Shown: positions 54,923 through 62,892 of the stretch, in pieces
Numbering within the stretch: the first letter of the stretch is position 1
Layout of the letters: every line of letters starts with the position of its first letter
DNA from: Flavobacterium luminosum
GTDB lineage: Bacteria; Bacteroidota; Bacteroidia; Flavobacteriales; Flavobacteriaceae
Reading direction: 5' to 3'
NCBI RefSeq assembly: GCF_023635005.1
Contig: NZ_JAMLJM010000002.1
Location: 1 to 64,000 of the forward strand
Length of the DNA stretch: 64,000 nt
Program-made: the position numbers and the translations under genes
The notes under the pieces: model-generated
Database searches by the model: none
Told to the model about the DNA's origin: nothing
What the model saw: the letters and a program-made list of their open reading frames with translations, nothing else

Positions 54923-55835
54923 AAATCTCCAAACCATCCTCATCGGCACTGCAATAGGTGATTCACTTGGTGTTCCAGTGGAATTCCAACCACGAGGCTA
55001 TTTAAAAGCAAATCCTGTAACCGATATGCGTGAATACGGTACACACGAACAACCAAAAGGAACTTGGTCAGATGATACGTCTTTGATGTTGTGTTTAGCA
55101 GAAAGCATGAGGGAAGGTTTAGATAGCAATAATCTAGCTCAAAAATTCATCGCTTGGAAAAATGATAATCTTTGGACACCGCACGGTTGGGTATTCGATA
55201 TTGGCATAGGAACACGTATCGCCATAGAGCGTTTAGAAAACGGAATGACACCGGAATTAGCTGGCGGTTTTGATGAAAGGGACAACGGTAATGGTTCATT
55301 GATGCGAATTTTACCTTTGGTACTTCATATTAAAGAACTAGATATTGAAACACGTTTTGATTGGACCAAAAAAATATCTTCGATTACTCATGCACACGTT
55401 CGTTCTGTTATGGCTTGCTTTTATTATTTGGAATTCGCTAAAAAAATTATTGAAGGAAAAGATAAATTTCAAGCCTATAATGAATTACAATCGGAACTAA
55501 CCCAGTATTTTGAACAAAGGAAAATTAATCCCATTGAAATCCATAAGTTTCATCGTTTGCTAAACGAAGACATTACAAAAGTGAACGAAGACAATATCAA
55601 GAGTTCAGGTTACGTTATCGATACATTGGAAGCGTCTATTTGGTGTATCCTAACTACCAATAATTATAAAGATGCTGTTCTAAAATCAGTAAACTTAGGA
55701 CACGATACGGATACAACTGGAGCTGTAACAGGTGGATTAGCTGCTTTAATTTATGGAATGGATACAATTCCAGCAGAATGGATTAATACGTTAGCTAGAA
55801 AAGACGATATTATTAACTTAACAAAATCCTTATGA
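54915..55835 (+). CDS. ADP-ribosylglycohydrolase family protein (DraG/ARH-like)
   Basis: A 306-residue enzyme that would remove ADP-ribose from modified substrates, using two metal ions. Metal-binding motifs are GTWSDDTSLML near residue 50-60 and GHDTDTTGAVTGGLAALIYG near the C-terminus. The first block AIGDSLGVPVEFQPRG and the middle NGSLMRILPLVLH complete the family signature. There is no signal peptide. Its partner ADP-ribosyltransferase is not recognisable in the window. It sits between island unknowns, overlapping the previous gene by 8 nt and the following one by 4 nt (ATGA), so it is firmly in the operon. Confidence 0.93.
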   Translation: MSKNLQTILIGTAIGDSLGVPVEFQPRGYLKANPVTDMREYGTHEQPKGTWSDDTSLMLCLAESMREGLDSNNLAQKFIAWKNDNLWTPHGWVFDIGIGTRIAIERLENGMTPELAGGFDERDNGNGSLMRILPLVLHIKELDIETRFDWTKKISSITHAHVRSVMACFYYLEFAKKIIEGKDKFQAYNELQSELTQYFEQRKINPIEIHKFHRLLNEDITKVNEDNIKSSGYVIDTLEASIWCILTTNNYKDAVLKSVNLGHDTDTTGAVTGGLAALIYGMDTIPAEWINTLARKDDIINLTKSL

Positions 55836-56389
55836 GAACTTATTTTTTCCGCTTAGGCTTTCTATCTCTATTGATTTTAAGCAGTTCAAGTTTATTTTCA
55901 AAAACGATTGCAGATTCTACCGTTGTGTTTGAAGATGATAAAATTTACATTCTTGATTTTGGAGGTGGCTCTATCGATTTAAGATACAAAAACGGTTACA
56001 AAGCCAAAGATCTCAATTATAAATATCAAATACGATTGTTTTATGACAACCCCATTTTTCTGGGTTCAGAAAAGAAAGAAACAGTCGAGAAAAAAGGTGT
56101 TGAAAATGTAAAGAAATCATACCTGGCTCCAGCGCTTAAATATCAGAAAGAGAACTTCTTCAATGACTTAGATATTGAGCCATCCCAAATCAAAATTATA
56201 ACTAAAGAAGAAAACAACATAATGCATTTTTATTACCTTAGAGCGCATAGGGTAAACGAATGTAAAGATGGTATATCAAGTTATTTCTGGTGCAATGAAG
56301 AGGTCAAAGAAAAATTTTATGCCGAAGTAAATATAAACGATGAAGAAATCTATTTCAAAGAATTTAAAACAAAACCTGACAGATTTTAA
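55832..56389 (+). CDS. Exported protein of unknown function (185 aa)
   Basis: Signal peptide about 1-23 (SLLILSSSSLFSK). The mature part is mixed, with DFGGGSIDLRYKNGYKAKDL, a Lys-rich stretch around 85-100, and a Cys pair (about 145-155) in HRVNECKDGISSYFWCNEE that could form a disulfide. No family recognised. Its ATG overlaps the stop of the ADP-ribosylglycohydrolase gene (ATGA), so it is translationally coupled despite being exported while its partner is cytosolic. Its last codons form the left arm of the terminator. Confidence 0.7.
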   Translation: MRTYFFRLGFLSLLILSSSSLFSKTIADSTVVFEDDKIYILDFGGGSIDLRYKNGYKAKDLNYKYQIRLFYDNPIFLGSEKKETVEKKGVENVKKSYLAPALKYQKENFFNDLDIEPSQIKIITKEENNIMHFYYLRAHRVNECKDGISSYFWCNEEVKEKFYAEVNINDEEIYFKEFKTKPDRF

Positions 56390-56408
56390 AAACCTGTCGG
56401 GTTTTTTT
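56371..56408 (+). terminator. Terminator of the island operon, starting inside the coding sequence
   Basis: AAAACCTGACAG (56371-56382) pairs with CTGTCGGGTTTT (56394-56405, one wobble), then T-rich. The left arm lies within the last codons of the preceding gene, so coding and termination overlap. Confidence 0.88.
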
Positions 56409-56415
56409 ATCTTTG
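56408..56415 (+). promoter_or_regulatory. -7 element of the exonuclease gene
   Basis: TATCTTTG, exact consensus, immediately after the island terminator and 18 nt before the ATG at 56434. No proper -33 visible. Confidence 0.45.
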
Positions 56416-56433
56416 CTACTTACAAACATACGA

Positions 56434-57207
56434 ATGGAATTAAAATTAAACAGACCTATCTGCTTTTTCGATTTGGAAACCACCGGTATCGATGTGGGTA
56501 AAGACCGAATTGTAGAAATAGCAATTTTTAAGGTATATCCCAACGGAAATAAAGAAAGTAAAACCTGGTTGGTTAATCCCACCATTCCCATTCCTCCTCA
56601 ATCTACAGCGGTTCATGGAATCACCAATGAGAAAGTAGCCAATGAACCAACTTTCAAAGAATTGGCGCCGCATGTGTACAATATGATTAAAGATTCGGAT
56701 TTGGCAGGATTTAATTCGGATCGATTTGATATTCCGTTACTGGCAGAAGAATTATTGCGCGCAGAAGTAGATTTTGATATGAAAAACCGCGTATCGGTAG
56801 ATGTACAGACTATTTTTCATAAAATGGAAGAGCGTACGCTGAGTGCTGCTTATAAATTTTATTGCGGTCAAACTTTAGAAAACGCTCACAGTGCCGAAGC
56901 AGATACCATGGCTACTTATGAAATTCTAAAAGCGCAATTGGATAGGTATCCGGATTTGGAAAATGATATCAAGGTGTTGTCTGAGTTTACTACTCGTAAA
57001 AAGTTTGTCGATTTCGCCGGATTTATTGCCCTAGATGATAAAGGACAAGAAATTTTCACTTTTGGTAAACACAAAGGGGTTGCAGTAGAATCGGTATTGG
57101 ATAAAGAACCGGGATATTACGGTTGGATTCAAAATGCTGATTTCCCTTTATATACCAAAAAAGTGCTCACTGCAATTAAATTAAGAAAGTTGAATACGAA
57201 ACTGTAA
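56434..57207 (+). CDS. DnaQ-like 3'-5' exonuclease (DEDDh) with C-terminal DUF3820-like part
   Basis: A 257-residue protein. The exonuclease domain has the first metal motif FFDLETTGID (Asp13, Glu15), the second in DLAGFNSDRFDIPLLAEEL, and the DEDDh end AHSAEADTMATYEIL, giving all four acidic residues and the His. After about residue 185 comes a small domain IFTFGKHKGVAVESVLDKEP, then GYYGWIQNADFP, of the DUF3820 type, common after such exonucleases. It acts in DNA or RNA 3'-end degradation, and a polymerase proofreading role is possible but unproven. ATG at 56434 is chosen over an earlier TTG overlapping the -7 box. Confidence 0.92.
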   Translation: MELKLNRPICFFDLETTGIDVGKDRIVEIAIFKVYPNGNKESKTWLVNPTIPIPPQSTAVHGITNEKVANEPTFKELAPHVYNMIKDSDLAGFNSDRFDIPLLAEELLRAEVDFDMKNRVSVDVQTIFHKMEERTLSAAYKFYCGQTLENAHSAEADTMATYEILKAQLDRYPDLENDIKVLSEFTTRKKFVDFAGFIALDDKGQEIFTFGKHKGVAVESVLDKEPGYYGWIQNADFPLYTKKVLTAIKLRKLNTKL

Positions 57208-57283
57208 AAGATCATTAGAAAGTAGTTTTGACTTGTTTTGGACTGAGTTACTTTCGAATAAATTGACTAATCAATACATAAAA

Positions 57284-57895
57284 ATGAAAATAATCTGTAT
57301 TGGTCGTAATTATGTCGACCATATATCGGAACTAAATAATGAGCGTCCCAAAGAACCGGTGATTTTTATGAAACCCGATACGGCTATTTTGCCGAAACAA
57401 TTTCCTTTTGTACTTCCGGAATTTAGTAATGATGTGCATCATGAGGTTGAAATATTGGTGAAGATCAATAAAGTAGGGAAATATATCGATGCTAAATTCG
57501 CTCATAAATACTATGACGAAATTGGCTTAGGAATCGATTTTACCGCGCGTGATCTGCAATCTAAACTAAAGGAAAAGGGACTGCCTTGGGAAATTGCCAA
57601 AGCATTTGACGGTTCAGCGGTAATAGGTGACTTTTTATCGAAAAATGATTTTAGTTCTTTGGAAAATATTAACTTTGAATTAAGAAATAACGGTCAATTG
57701 GTACAACAAGGAAATACCAATCAAATGCTGTGGAAAATAGACGAAATTATAGCCTATGTTTCGCAGTTTTTTACGCTTAAGACAGGAGATATTATTTTTA
57801 CAGGTACTCCGGCTGGTGTAGCAAAGGTAAAACCGGAAGATGTTTTGGAAGGTTTTATTGAAAACAAACAATTGTTTAAGATACAAGTAAAATAA
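57284..57895 (+). CDS. Fumarylacetoacetate hydrolase family protein
   Basis: A 203-residue enzyme of the FAH superfamily. Metal-binding Glu residues lie in HHEVEILVKI, the Asp in GIDFTARDLQ, and the substrate-loop Lys/Gly in KAFDGSAVIG. The C-terminal FTLKTGDIIFTGTPAGV is the family hallmark. The small single-domain size matches acylpyruvases/2-keto acid hydrolases such as YcgM rather than the long FAH of tyrosine catabolism. The ATG at 57284 gives the conserved KIICIGRNY start. Its stop overlaps the next start (TAATG). Confidence 0.92.
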   Translation: MKIICIGRNYVDHISELNNERPKEPVIFMKPDTAILPKQFPFVLPEFSNDVHHEVEILVKINKVGKYIDAKFAHKYYDEIGLGIDFTARDLQSKLKEKGLPWEIAKAFDGSAVIGDFLSKNDFSSLENINFELRNNGQLVQQGNTNQMLWKIDEIIAYVSQFFTLKTGDIIFTGTPAGVAKVKPEDVLEGFIENKQLFKIQVK

Positions 57896-58239
57896 TGGCG
57901 ATACACTACAATTTAGCAAAGGTTTATGCAATTTCAGACGATGACAAAGATTTTGTCCTTCAAATTGTGAACTTATTTGTAGATGAGGTTCCCAACGACA
58001 TCAAGGAGATGAAAGAAGGGATTAAAGAAAAAGACTATGCCCGAACGTACAGTTTTGCGCACAAAACAAAGCCTACTTTAGATCTGTTGGGTATGGATGC
58101 CGCGAAAGAAGAAATTCTTCAAATAGAACAATGGACTAAAGATCAGGGTAAGAAAAAAGAAATTAAGGAAGTATATAAAAGCCTTAAAAACAGAATAGAT
58201 CTGGCTTTAGAAGAAGTAAAGAAAGATTTTAACTTATAA
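57895..58239 (+). CDS. Orphan Hpt (histidine phosphotransfer) domain protein
   Basis: A 114-residue all-helical protein. The phosphorylatable His56 is in FAHKTKPTLDLLG, similar to the Hpt core (AHxLKG, here with Pro for Gly and Lys59 kept). It would shuttle phosphate between a hybrid kinase and a response regulator, but no histidine kinase or regulator gene is near. It is translationally coupled to the FAH gene (TAATG), an odd partner. The Hpt assignment is good. The partner is unknown. Confidence 0.85.
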   Translation: MAIHYNLAKVYAISDDDKDFVLQIVNLFVDEVPNDIKEMKEGIKEKDYARTYSFAHKTKPTLDLLGMDAAKEEILQIEQWTKDQGKKKEIKEVYKSLKNRIDLALEEVKKDFNL

Positions 58240-58273
58240 TTTTACCGCTCCCCAAATTTAAATCTACAAAAAA

Positions 58274-59530
58274 ATGAAAGCAGCCATAGTAACTATTGGT
58301 GATGAAATATTGATTGGTCAGATTATCGATACGAATTCAGGATATTTAGCCAAAGCACTTGATAAAATTGGAATTGGAGTACATGAGATGTTATCCATTT
58401 CAGATGATAAGCACCACATCTTAAATACACTTTCTTCGTTACAAAACAAGGTTGAAGTGGTTATTATCACTGGAGGATTAGGTCCTACTAAAGATGATAT
58501 TACCAAGAAAACACTTTGTGAGTATACAAACGATACATTGGTTTCTAATGACGAAGTCTTGACTCATGTTACACAATTAATAGAAACCAATTTCAAAAGA
58601 CCTATTTCAGCATTAAACAGAGAACAAGCTTTGGTTCCTTCTCGTTGTGAGGTTTTGTTTAATAAAGTAGGAACGGCCCCGGGAATGTGGATGGAAAAAG
58701 AAAATACTGTTTTTATTTCTTTGCCGGGTGTGCCATACGAAATGAAGTACATTATCGAGAATGAAGTAATTCCTAGACTTATTGCCAAATACAAGCGACC
58801 ATATATTATCCATAAAACATTATTAACTTACGGAGTAGGGGAAAGTCTTTTAGCAGAACGTATCGAAGAATGGGAAGATAATTTGCCGGAATTCATCAAA
58901 TTAGCGTATTTGCCAAGCCCGGGTAGAGTCCGTTTGCGATTGTCTGCCAGAGGAACCAGTGAAGAAGTGCTGCAGCAGGCATTAACAGAGCAGATCGCTT
59001 TGTTAAAACCGCAAATTGAAGATTGTTTGGTTGGTCTTGATGAAGGAGAACCTCTAGAGGTAATGCTCGGTAAATTGTTGACTTCTCATCAATTAACAAT
59101 CGCTACTGCAGAAAGTTGCACCGGAGGAAAAATAGCCACAGTTTTAACAGCTGTTCCAGGAGCTTCGGCTTATTTTAAAGGAAGTATTGTTAGCTATGCA
59201 ACAGAAATTAAAGAAACTGTTTTAGGAATTCCATCCGAAACAATTCAACAACATTCCGTGGTTAGTGCCGAAGTTGCCCGCGAAATGGCACAAAAAGTGC
59301 AACAACTCCTGAAAGCGGATTTTGTAATTGCTACTACCGGAAATGCAGGGCCTTCTAAAGGAGAGGCGGAGGCAGAAGTAGGAACTGTTTTTATAGGAAT
59401 TGCTACTCCAAAAAAAGTATATGCAGAAGAATTTAACTTTGGTCAACCCAGAGAAAAAGTAGTCGATAGAGCTGTAAACAAAGGCTTGGAACTAATTTAT
59501 AAAGAAATTTTAAAAAACTACGAAAAATAG
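58274..59530 (+). CDS. cinA: CinA family protein (competence/damage-inducible; nicotinamide-nucleotide amidase domain)
   Basis: A 418-residue protein with both CinA modules. The N-terminal COG1058 domain (1-170) shows [20 protein letters not shown] and [15 protein letters not shown] (ADP-ribose pyrophosphatase-like). The C-terminal PncC domain (about 260-418) shows [33 protein letters not shown] and [20 protein letters not shown], the deamidase that recycles nicotinamide mononucleotide. Cytosolic. It ends 69 nt before rpmB. Confidence 0.96.
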   Translation: MKAAIVTIGDEILIGQIIDTNSGYLAKALDKIGIGVHEMLSISDDKHHILNTLSSLQNKVEVVIITGGLGPTKDDITKKTLCEYTNDTLVSNDEVLTHVTQLIETNFKRPISALNREQALVPSRCEVLFNKVGTAPGMWMEKENTVFISLPGVPYEMKYIIENEVIPRLIAKYKRPYIIHKTLLTYGVGESLLAERIEEWEDNLPEFIKLAYLPSPGRVRLRLSARGTSEEVLQQALTEQIALLKPQIEDCLVGLDEGEPLEVMLGKLLTSHQLTIATAESCTGGKIATVLTAVPGASAYFKGSIVSYATEIKETVLGIPSETIQQHSVVSAEVAREMAQKVQQLLKADFVIATTGNAGPSKGEAEAEVGTVFIGIATPKKVYAEEFNFGQPREKVVDRAVNKGLELIYKEILKNYEK

Positions 59531-59562
59531 TTTGGACATAAGGTTTATTTTTTGTTACTTTG
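59531..59562 (+). promoter_or_regulatory. Promoter of the rpmB-rpmG-DUF4295 operon
   Basis: TTTG (59531-59534), 20 nt, TTACTTTG (59555-59562; TACTTTG is one base shorter than the consensus spacing). The leader is about 30 nt. Confidence 0.55.
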
Positions 59563-59598
59563 CACCCTGATTTTGAATAACGATAAAAGATAAGCATA

Positions 59599-59835
59599 AT
59601 GTCAAGAGTTTGTGACCTTACAGGAAAAAGAGCGATGGTAGGAAATAACGTTTCTCACGCTATGAACAAGACTAAGAGAAAATTCTCTGTAAACTTGGTT
59701 AAAAAACGTTTTTACCTTCCTGAAGAAGATAGATGGGTTACTTTAAGAGTAGCAGCTTCTACAATTAAAACGATTAACAAGAACGGAATTTCTGCTGTTT
59801 TGAAAAAAGCACAAGCAGACGGATTTATTAAATAA
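59599..59835 (+). CDS. rpmB: 50S ribosomal protein L28
   Basis: A 78-residue basic ribosomal protein starting [20 protein letters not shown] and ending [12 protein letters not shown], typical of Bacteroidota L28. First gene of a three-gene operon with rpmG and a DUF4295 gene. Codon use is biased as in highly expressed genes. Confidence 0.98.
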   Translation: MSRVCDLTGKRAMVGNNVSHAMNKTKRKFSVNLVKKRFYLPEEDRWVTLRVAASTIKTINKNGISAVLKKAQADGFIK

Positions 59836-59862
59836 TCTGTTCCTTAATAAATATATAGCAAG

Positions 59863-60045
59863 ATGGCAAAGAAAGGTAATAGAATCCAAGTTATTTTAGA
59901 ATGTACAGAACACAAAACTTCAGGTGTGCCTGGAACTTCTCGTTACATTACTACTAAAAACAAAAAGAATACTCCAGATAGATTAGAGATTAAAAAATTT
60001 AATCCTATCTTAAAAAGAGTAACAGTTCATAAAGAAATTAAATAA
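59863..60045 (+). CDS. rpmG: 50S ribosomal protein L33
   Basis: A 60-residue basic protein ([39 protein letters not shown]). The zinc-type Cys-x-x-Cys pairs are absent, so this is the zinc-independent form of L33. 27 nt after rpmB, 10 nt before the next gene. Confidence 0.98.
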
Positions 60046-60055
60046 TTAGTAAGTC

Positions 60056-60208
60056 ATGGCAAAGAAAACCGTTGCAACGTTACAAACAGCTTCAAAAAGA
60101 TTATCGAAAGCTATTAAAATGGTGAAATCGCCAAAAACTGGTGCTTATACTTTCGTTGAGGCAATCATGTCTCCAGAAGAAGTAGATGAATTTCTAAAAA
60201 AGAAATAA
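60056..60208 (+). CDS. DUF4295 protein
   Basis: A 50-residue basic protein, easily missed because of its size: starts MAKKTVATLQTASKRLSKAI and ends SPEEVDEFLKKK. It is the DUF4295 family, which follows rpmB-rpmG throughout Bacteroidota and is probably a ribosome-associated peptide. ATG at 60056, stop 60206-60208. It closes the operon before a strong terminator. Confidence 0.93.
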   Translation: MAKKTVATLQTASKRLSKAIKMVKSPKTGAYTFVEAIMSPEEVDEFLKKK

Positions 60209-60229
60209 TTTTATCCATTCAATATAACT

Positions 60230-60259
60230 AAGCTACTTTCATTGGGAAGTAGCTTTTTT
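60230..60259 (+). terminator. Terminator of the ribosomal-protein operon
   Basis: AAGCTACTT (60230-60238) pairs with AAGTAGCTT (60247-60255) over an 8-nt loop, followed by further T. It starts 22 nt after the DUF4295 stop. Confidence 0.93.
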
Positions 60260-60316
60260 ATTTTATATTTGCTGTAAATTTTAGGAGCCCATCGTAAGGT
60301 GTTTTTTTTATGTTAT

Positions 60317-60360
60317 TCCTGCTGTCCGCGCTACATGGTAGCTCGCTTCCATCAGGGCTA
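60317..60360. repeat. Flavobacteriaceae-type palindromic repeat element, copy 2
   Basis: Same boundaries as at 52370-52458: TCCTGCTGTCCG (60317-60328) and CCATCAGGGCTA (60349-60360). The interior is short, with a small hairpin GCTAC-ATG-GTAGC (60330-60342). It lies between the rpmB operon terminator and ftsY. Confidence 0.8.
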
Positions 60361-60418
60361 TGTCCAATCCGAAGGCTTCTTTTAAACAAAACCATAACAA
60401 CTCAAGTCATATAAAATT

Positions 60419-61372
60419 ATGAGCTTTTTCAAAAGACTTTTTTCTTCAGATAAAAAAGAAACGCTAGACAAAGGGTTAGAAAAATCCAGCACTTCATTTT
60501 TATCTAAATTAACCAAAGCCGTTGCCGGAAAATCAAAAGTAGACGACGAAGTATTAGATAATTTAGAAGAAGTTTTAGTAACCTCTGATGTAGGTGTAAA
60601 CACTACCTTAAAAGTCATCGAACGTATCGAAGAGCGCGTTGCTAAAGATAAATATCTAGGAACGGAAGAGTTAAATACCATCTTAAGAGAAGAAATTGCG
60701 GGACTTTTATCCGAAACAAATTCAGGAGAAGAAACAGAATTTGTAGTACCCAACAACAAGAAACCCTATGTGATTATGGTCGTAGGAGTAAATGGGGTAG
60801 GAAAAACAACCACGATAGGAAAGTTAGCCAACCAATTCAAAAAAGCAGGCTACAAAGTGGTGTTAGGAGCTGCTGATACTTTTCGTGCTGCAGCCATAGA
60901 CCAATTGCAGATTTGGGCTGATAGAGTAGGAGTACCTATTGTAAAACAACAAATGGGTAGCGATCCTGCTTCTGTTGCTTTTGATACTTTGCAAAGCGCA
61001 GTTTCCCAAAATGCGGATGTGGTGATTATTGATACCGCAGGTCGTTTGCACAATAAAGTAGGTCTTATGAACGAATTGACCAAAGTAAAACGTGTAATGC
61101 AAAAAGTGGTGGAAGATGCACCACATGACGTATTATTAGTATTAGATGGTTCTACTGGACAAAATGCTTTTGAACAAGCAAAAGAATTTACAGCGGCTAC
61201 CGATGTAACTTGTTTGGCAGTAACTAAATTAGACGGTACAGCAAAAGGAGGAGTTGTTATAGGTATTTCTGATCAGTTTCAGATTCCGGTTAAATATATA
61301 GGAGTAGGAGAAGGTATAGACGATCTTCAAGTGTTTAATAAATACGAATTCGTAGATTCATTCTTTAAGTAA
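60419..61372 (+). CDS. ftsY: Signal recognition particle receptor FtsY
   Basis: A 317-residue SRP GTPase that docks ribosome-nascent chains at the membrane. The N domain (about 20-100) is short and acidic, without the long A domain of E. coli. G motifs: P-loop GVNGVGKTT (123-131), DTFRAAA (153-159), the DTAGR and TKLDGTAKGG blocks, and the closing region GEGIDDLQVFNKYEFVDSFF. A small membrane protein gene starts 2 nt after the stop. Confidence 0.97.
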   Translation: MSFFKRLFSSDKKETLDKGLEKSSTSFLSKLTKAVAGKSKVDDEVLDNLEEVLVTSDVGVNTTLKVIERIEERVAKDKYLGTEELNTILREEIAGLLSETNSGEETEFVVPNNKKPYVIMVVGVNGVGKTTTIGKLANQFKKAGYKVVLGAADTFRAAAIDQLQIWADRVGVPIVKQQMGSDPASVAFDTLQSAVSQNADVVIIDTAGRLHNKVGLMNELTKVKRVMQKVVEDAPHDVLLVLDGSTGQNAFEQAKEFTAATDVTCLAVTKLDGTAKGGVVIGISDQFQIPVKYIGVGEGIDDLQVFNKYEFVDSFFK

Positions 61373-61374
61373 TT

Positions 61375-61563
61375 ATGGAAAAGTTCATTCAGTTTTATAA
61401 AAATCTAAAACCAATGCATTTATTCCTTTTTGGTACGGTATTTTTACTGTTAGCCAGAACAACAAAGGATAACTTGGGTTTTGAAATGGGATCTTTATTA
61501 GCCTCTTTATTTATGTATATTTTGGCTTTGACTAAGTATCTTAAAAAGGAAAAAAATAAATAG
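61375..61563 (+). CDS. Small membrane protein (62 aa) downstream of ftsY
   Basis: Two predicted transmembrane helices (about 15-30, MHLFLFGTVFLLLA, and 38-53, GSLLASLFMYILAL) separated by a short loop, with a Lys-rich C-terminus (KYLKKEKNK). The start ATG is 2 nt after the ftsY stop and a terminator follows, so it is translated with ftsY. No family recognised. Its position suggests a membrane-protein biogenesis link, which is only inference. Confidence 0.75.
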   Translation: MEKFIQFYKNLKPMHLFLFGTVFLLLARTTKDNLGFEMGSLLASLFMYILALTKYLKKEKNK

Positions 61564-61584
61564 TTATATATAATATTCATACAA

Positions 61585-61608
61585 AAAAACCGGCTTATGC
61601 CGGTTTTT
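61585..61608. terminator. Bidirectional terminator between ftsY operon and tpiA
   Basis: AAAAACCGGC (61585-61594), TTAT loop, GCCGGTTTTT (61599-61608): a 10-bp perfect stem with A- and T-runs on both sides, usable from either direction. Confidence 0.93.
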
Positions 61609-61635
61609 CGTTTTTCAAATACTATTGAAATATTT

Positions 61636-62388
61636 TTAGATACTTTGAACGATTGCTACAAAATTATCCGCTTTCAGTGCTGCTCCTCCAATTAGTCCTC
61701 CGTCAACATCAGGTTGCGAGAAAATTTCTTTAGCATTTTCAGGTTTTACACTACCTCCATATAAGATAGACACATTTTCGGCGACGTCATTTCCGTAACG
61801 TTCTAAAATCGTTTCTCTGATGAATTTATGCATTTCTTGTGCTTGTTCCGGTGAAGCCGTTTCTCCAGTTCCGATGGCCCATACTGGTTCATAGGCTAGG
61901 ATAATGTTTTTCCAGGCTGTTTCCGGTAAATGGAACAAAGCGTCTTTTAATTGGTATTCTACCACATTGAAGTGTTGTTTGTTTTGACGGTCTTTAAGCT
62001 CTTCACCAAAACAAAAAATTATCTCCATCTCGTGTTTTAAAGCGGTATCAACTTTATTGGCTAATAAAGCATCTGTTTCGTGAAAATAAGCACGGCGCTC
62101 AGAATGACCAAGAATAACGGTATTGACACCAATATTTTTAAGCATGTCAGCCGAAATTTCTCCCGTAAACGCTCCTCCTTCTGCCTGATGCATATTTTGT
62201 GCAGCTACTTCAATAGGTGTAAATTCAGTATGGTCTACCGCCGAGGCTAAATTGACAAAAGTAGGAGCAATAATCACTCTGCTTTCTGTTTCAGCAGGTA
62301 ATTTCTGGATTAATTCGTTAATCAGGTCTTCCGTTTGTTCGGCGTTTTTATTCATTTTCCAGTTGCCGGCAACAATTTTCTGTCTCAT
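61636..62388 (-). CDS. tpiA: Triosephosphate isomerase
   Basis: A 250-residue glycolytic TIM-barrel enzyme interconverting DHAP and glyceraldehyde 3-phosphate. Catalytic residues are present: Lys11 (GNWKMN), His95 (LGHSERR) and Glu167 (AYEPVWAIGTG). The phosphate loop is ILYGGSVKPEN and the C-terminal IGGAALKADNFVAIV is standard. Its ATG abuts the stop of the TlpA-like gene (no gap), so it is the last gene of a leftward three-gene operon. Confidence 0.98.
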   Translation of the reverse strand: MRQKIVAGNWKMNKNAEQTEDLINELIQKLPAETESRVIIAPTFVNLASAVDHTEFTPIEVAAQNMHQAEGGAFTGEISADMLKNIGVNTVILGHSERRAYFHETDALLANKVDTALKHEMEIIFCFGEELKDRQNKQHFNVVEYQLKDALFHLPETAWKNIILAYEPVWAIGTGETASPEQAQEMHKFIRETILERYGNDVAENVSILYGGSVKPENAKEIFSQPDVDGGLIGGAALKADNFVAIVQSI

Positions 62389-62886
62389 TTACTGTATGTT
62401 TTTTATGGTCTCGTTAATTTTATCAAAATCAGTTTCTATAGCTCTGTATAAAGCAATTTTACCGGTTTTGTCAAGAATAATATATCTAGGAATCCAATTT
62501 AAGTCAATCGATTGTCCAAAACTTCCTTTCATACCGCCTTCCATTAAATAGTGGTCACCAACCAAGGCATGTTTTTCGATTCCTTTTAACCAAGCTTCAT
62601 TAGTTTTATCGGCTGATAAAAAAACATAAGCCACTTCTGAATGTTGTGCTTGTAATTCTTTTAGTTTAGGCATATTTTTTACACAATCACTGCACCAAGA
62701 CGCCCATGCTTCTATCACAATGGTTTTGCCTTTGTGTTTGCTGATGATTTCTTGAAACGAAATTTCCTGTCCTTTAACATCTTTTAATTTAGAGGACAAA
62801 GCTTCTGGAGTAAATTCGGTTTTTTGGGCTTGAGAGCAAGAAATACTCAGAAATAATAATGATAATAGGCTAAATATTTTTTTCAT
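62389..62886 (-). CDS. TlpA-like thioredoxin-fold protein
   Basis: A 165-residue exported thiol-disulfide protein. The N-terminal signal (LLFLSISC) could be a weak lipobox, with Cys17 as the possible lipidated residue, but may also be a plain signal peptide. The redox motif is Cys65-Ser-Asp-Cys68 in WASWCSDCVKNMPKL, followed by YIILDKTGKIALYRAIETDF, typical for TlpA/ResA. It probably reduces or transfers disulfides in the periplasm. It lies between the BT_3928-like gene (6 nt) and tpiA on one transcript. Confidence 0.9.
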   Translation of the reverse strand: MKKIFSLLSLLFLSISCSQAQKTEFTPEALSSKLKDVKGQEISFQEIISKHKGKTIVIEAWASWCSDCVKNMPKLKELQAQHSEVAYVFLSADKTNEAWLKGIEKHALVGDHYLMEGGMKGSFGQSIDLNWIPRYIILDKTGKIALYRAIETDFDKINETIKNIQ

Positions 62887-62892
62887 GGTTTA

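Noticed and set aside
52589..56389. Type II toxin-antitoxin or DarT-DarG system
   Set aside because: No DarT-like ADP-ribosyltransferase or macrodomain signature and no toxin-antitoxin pair could be recognised among the unknowns.
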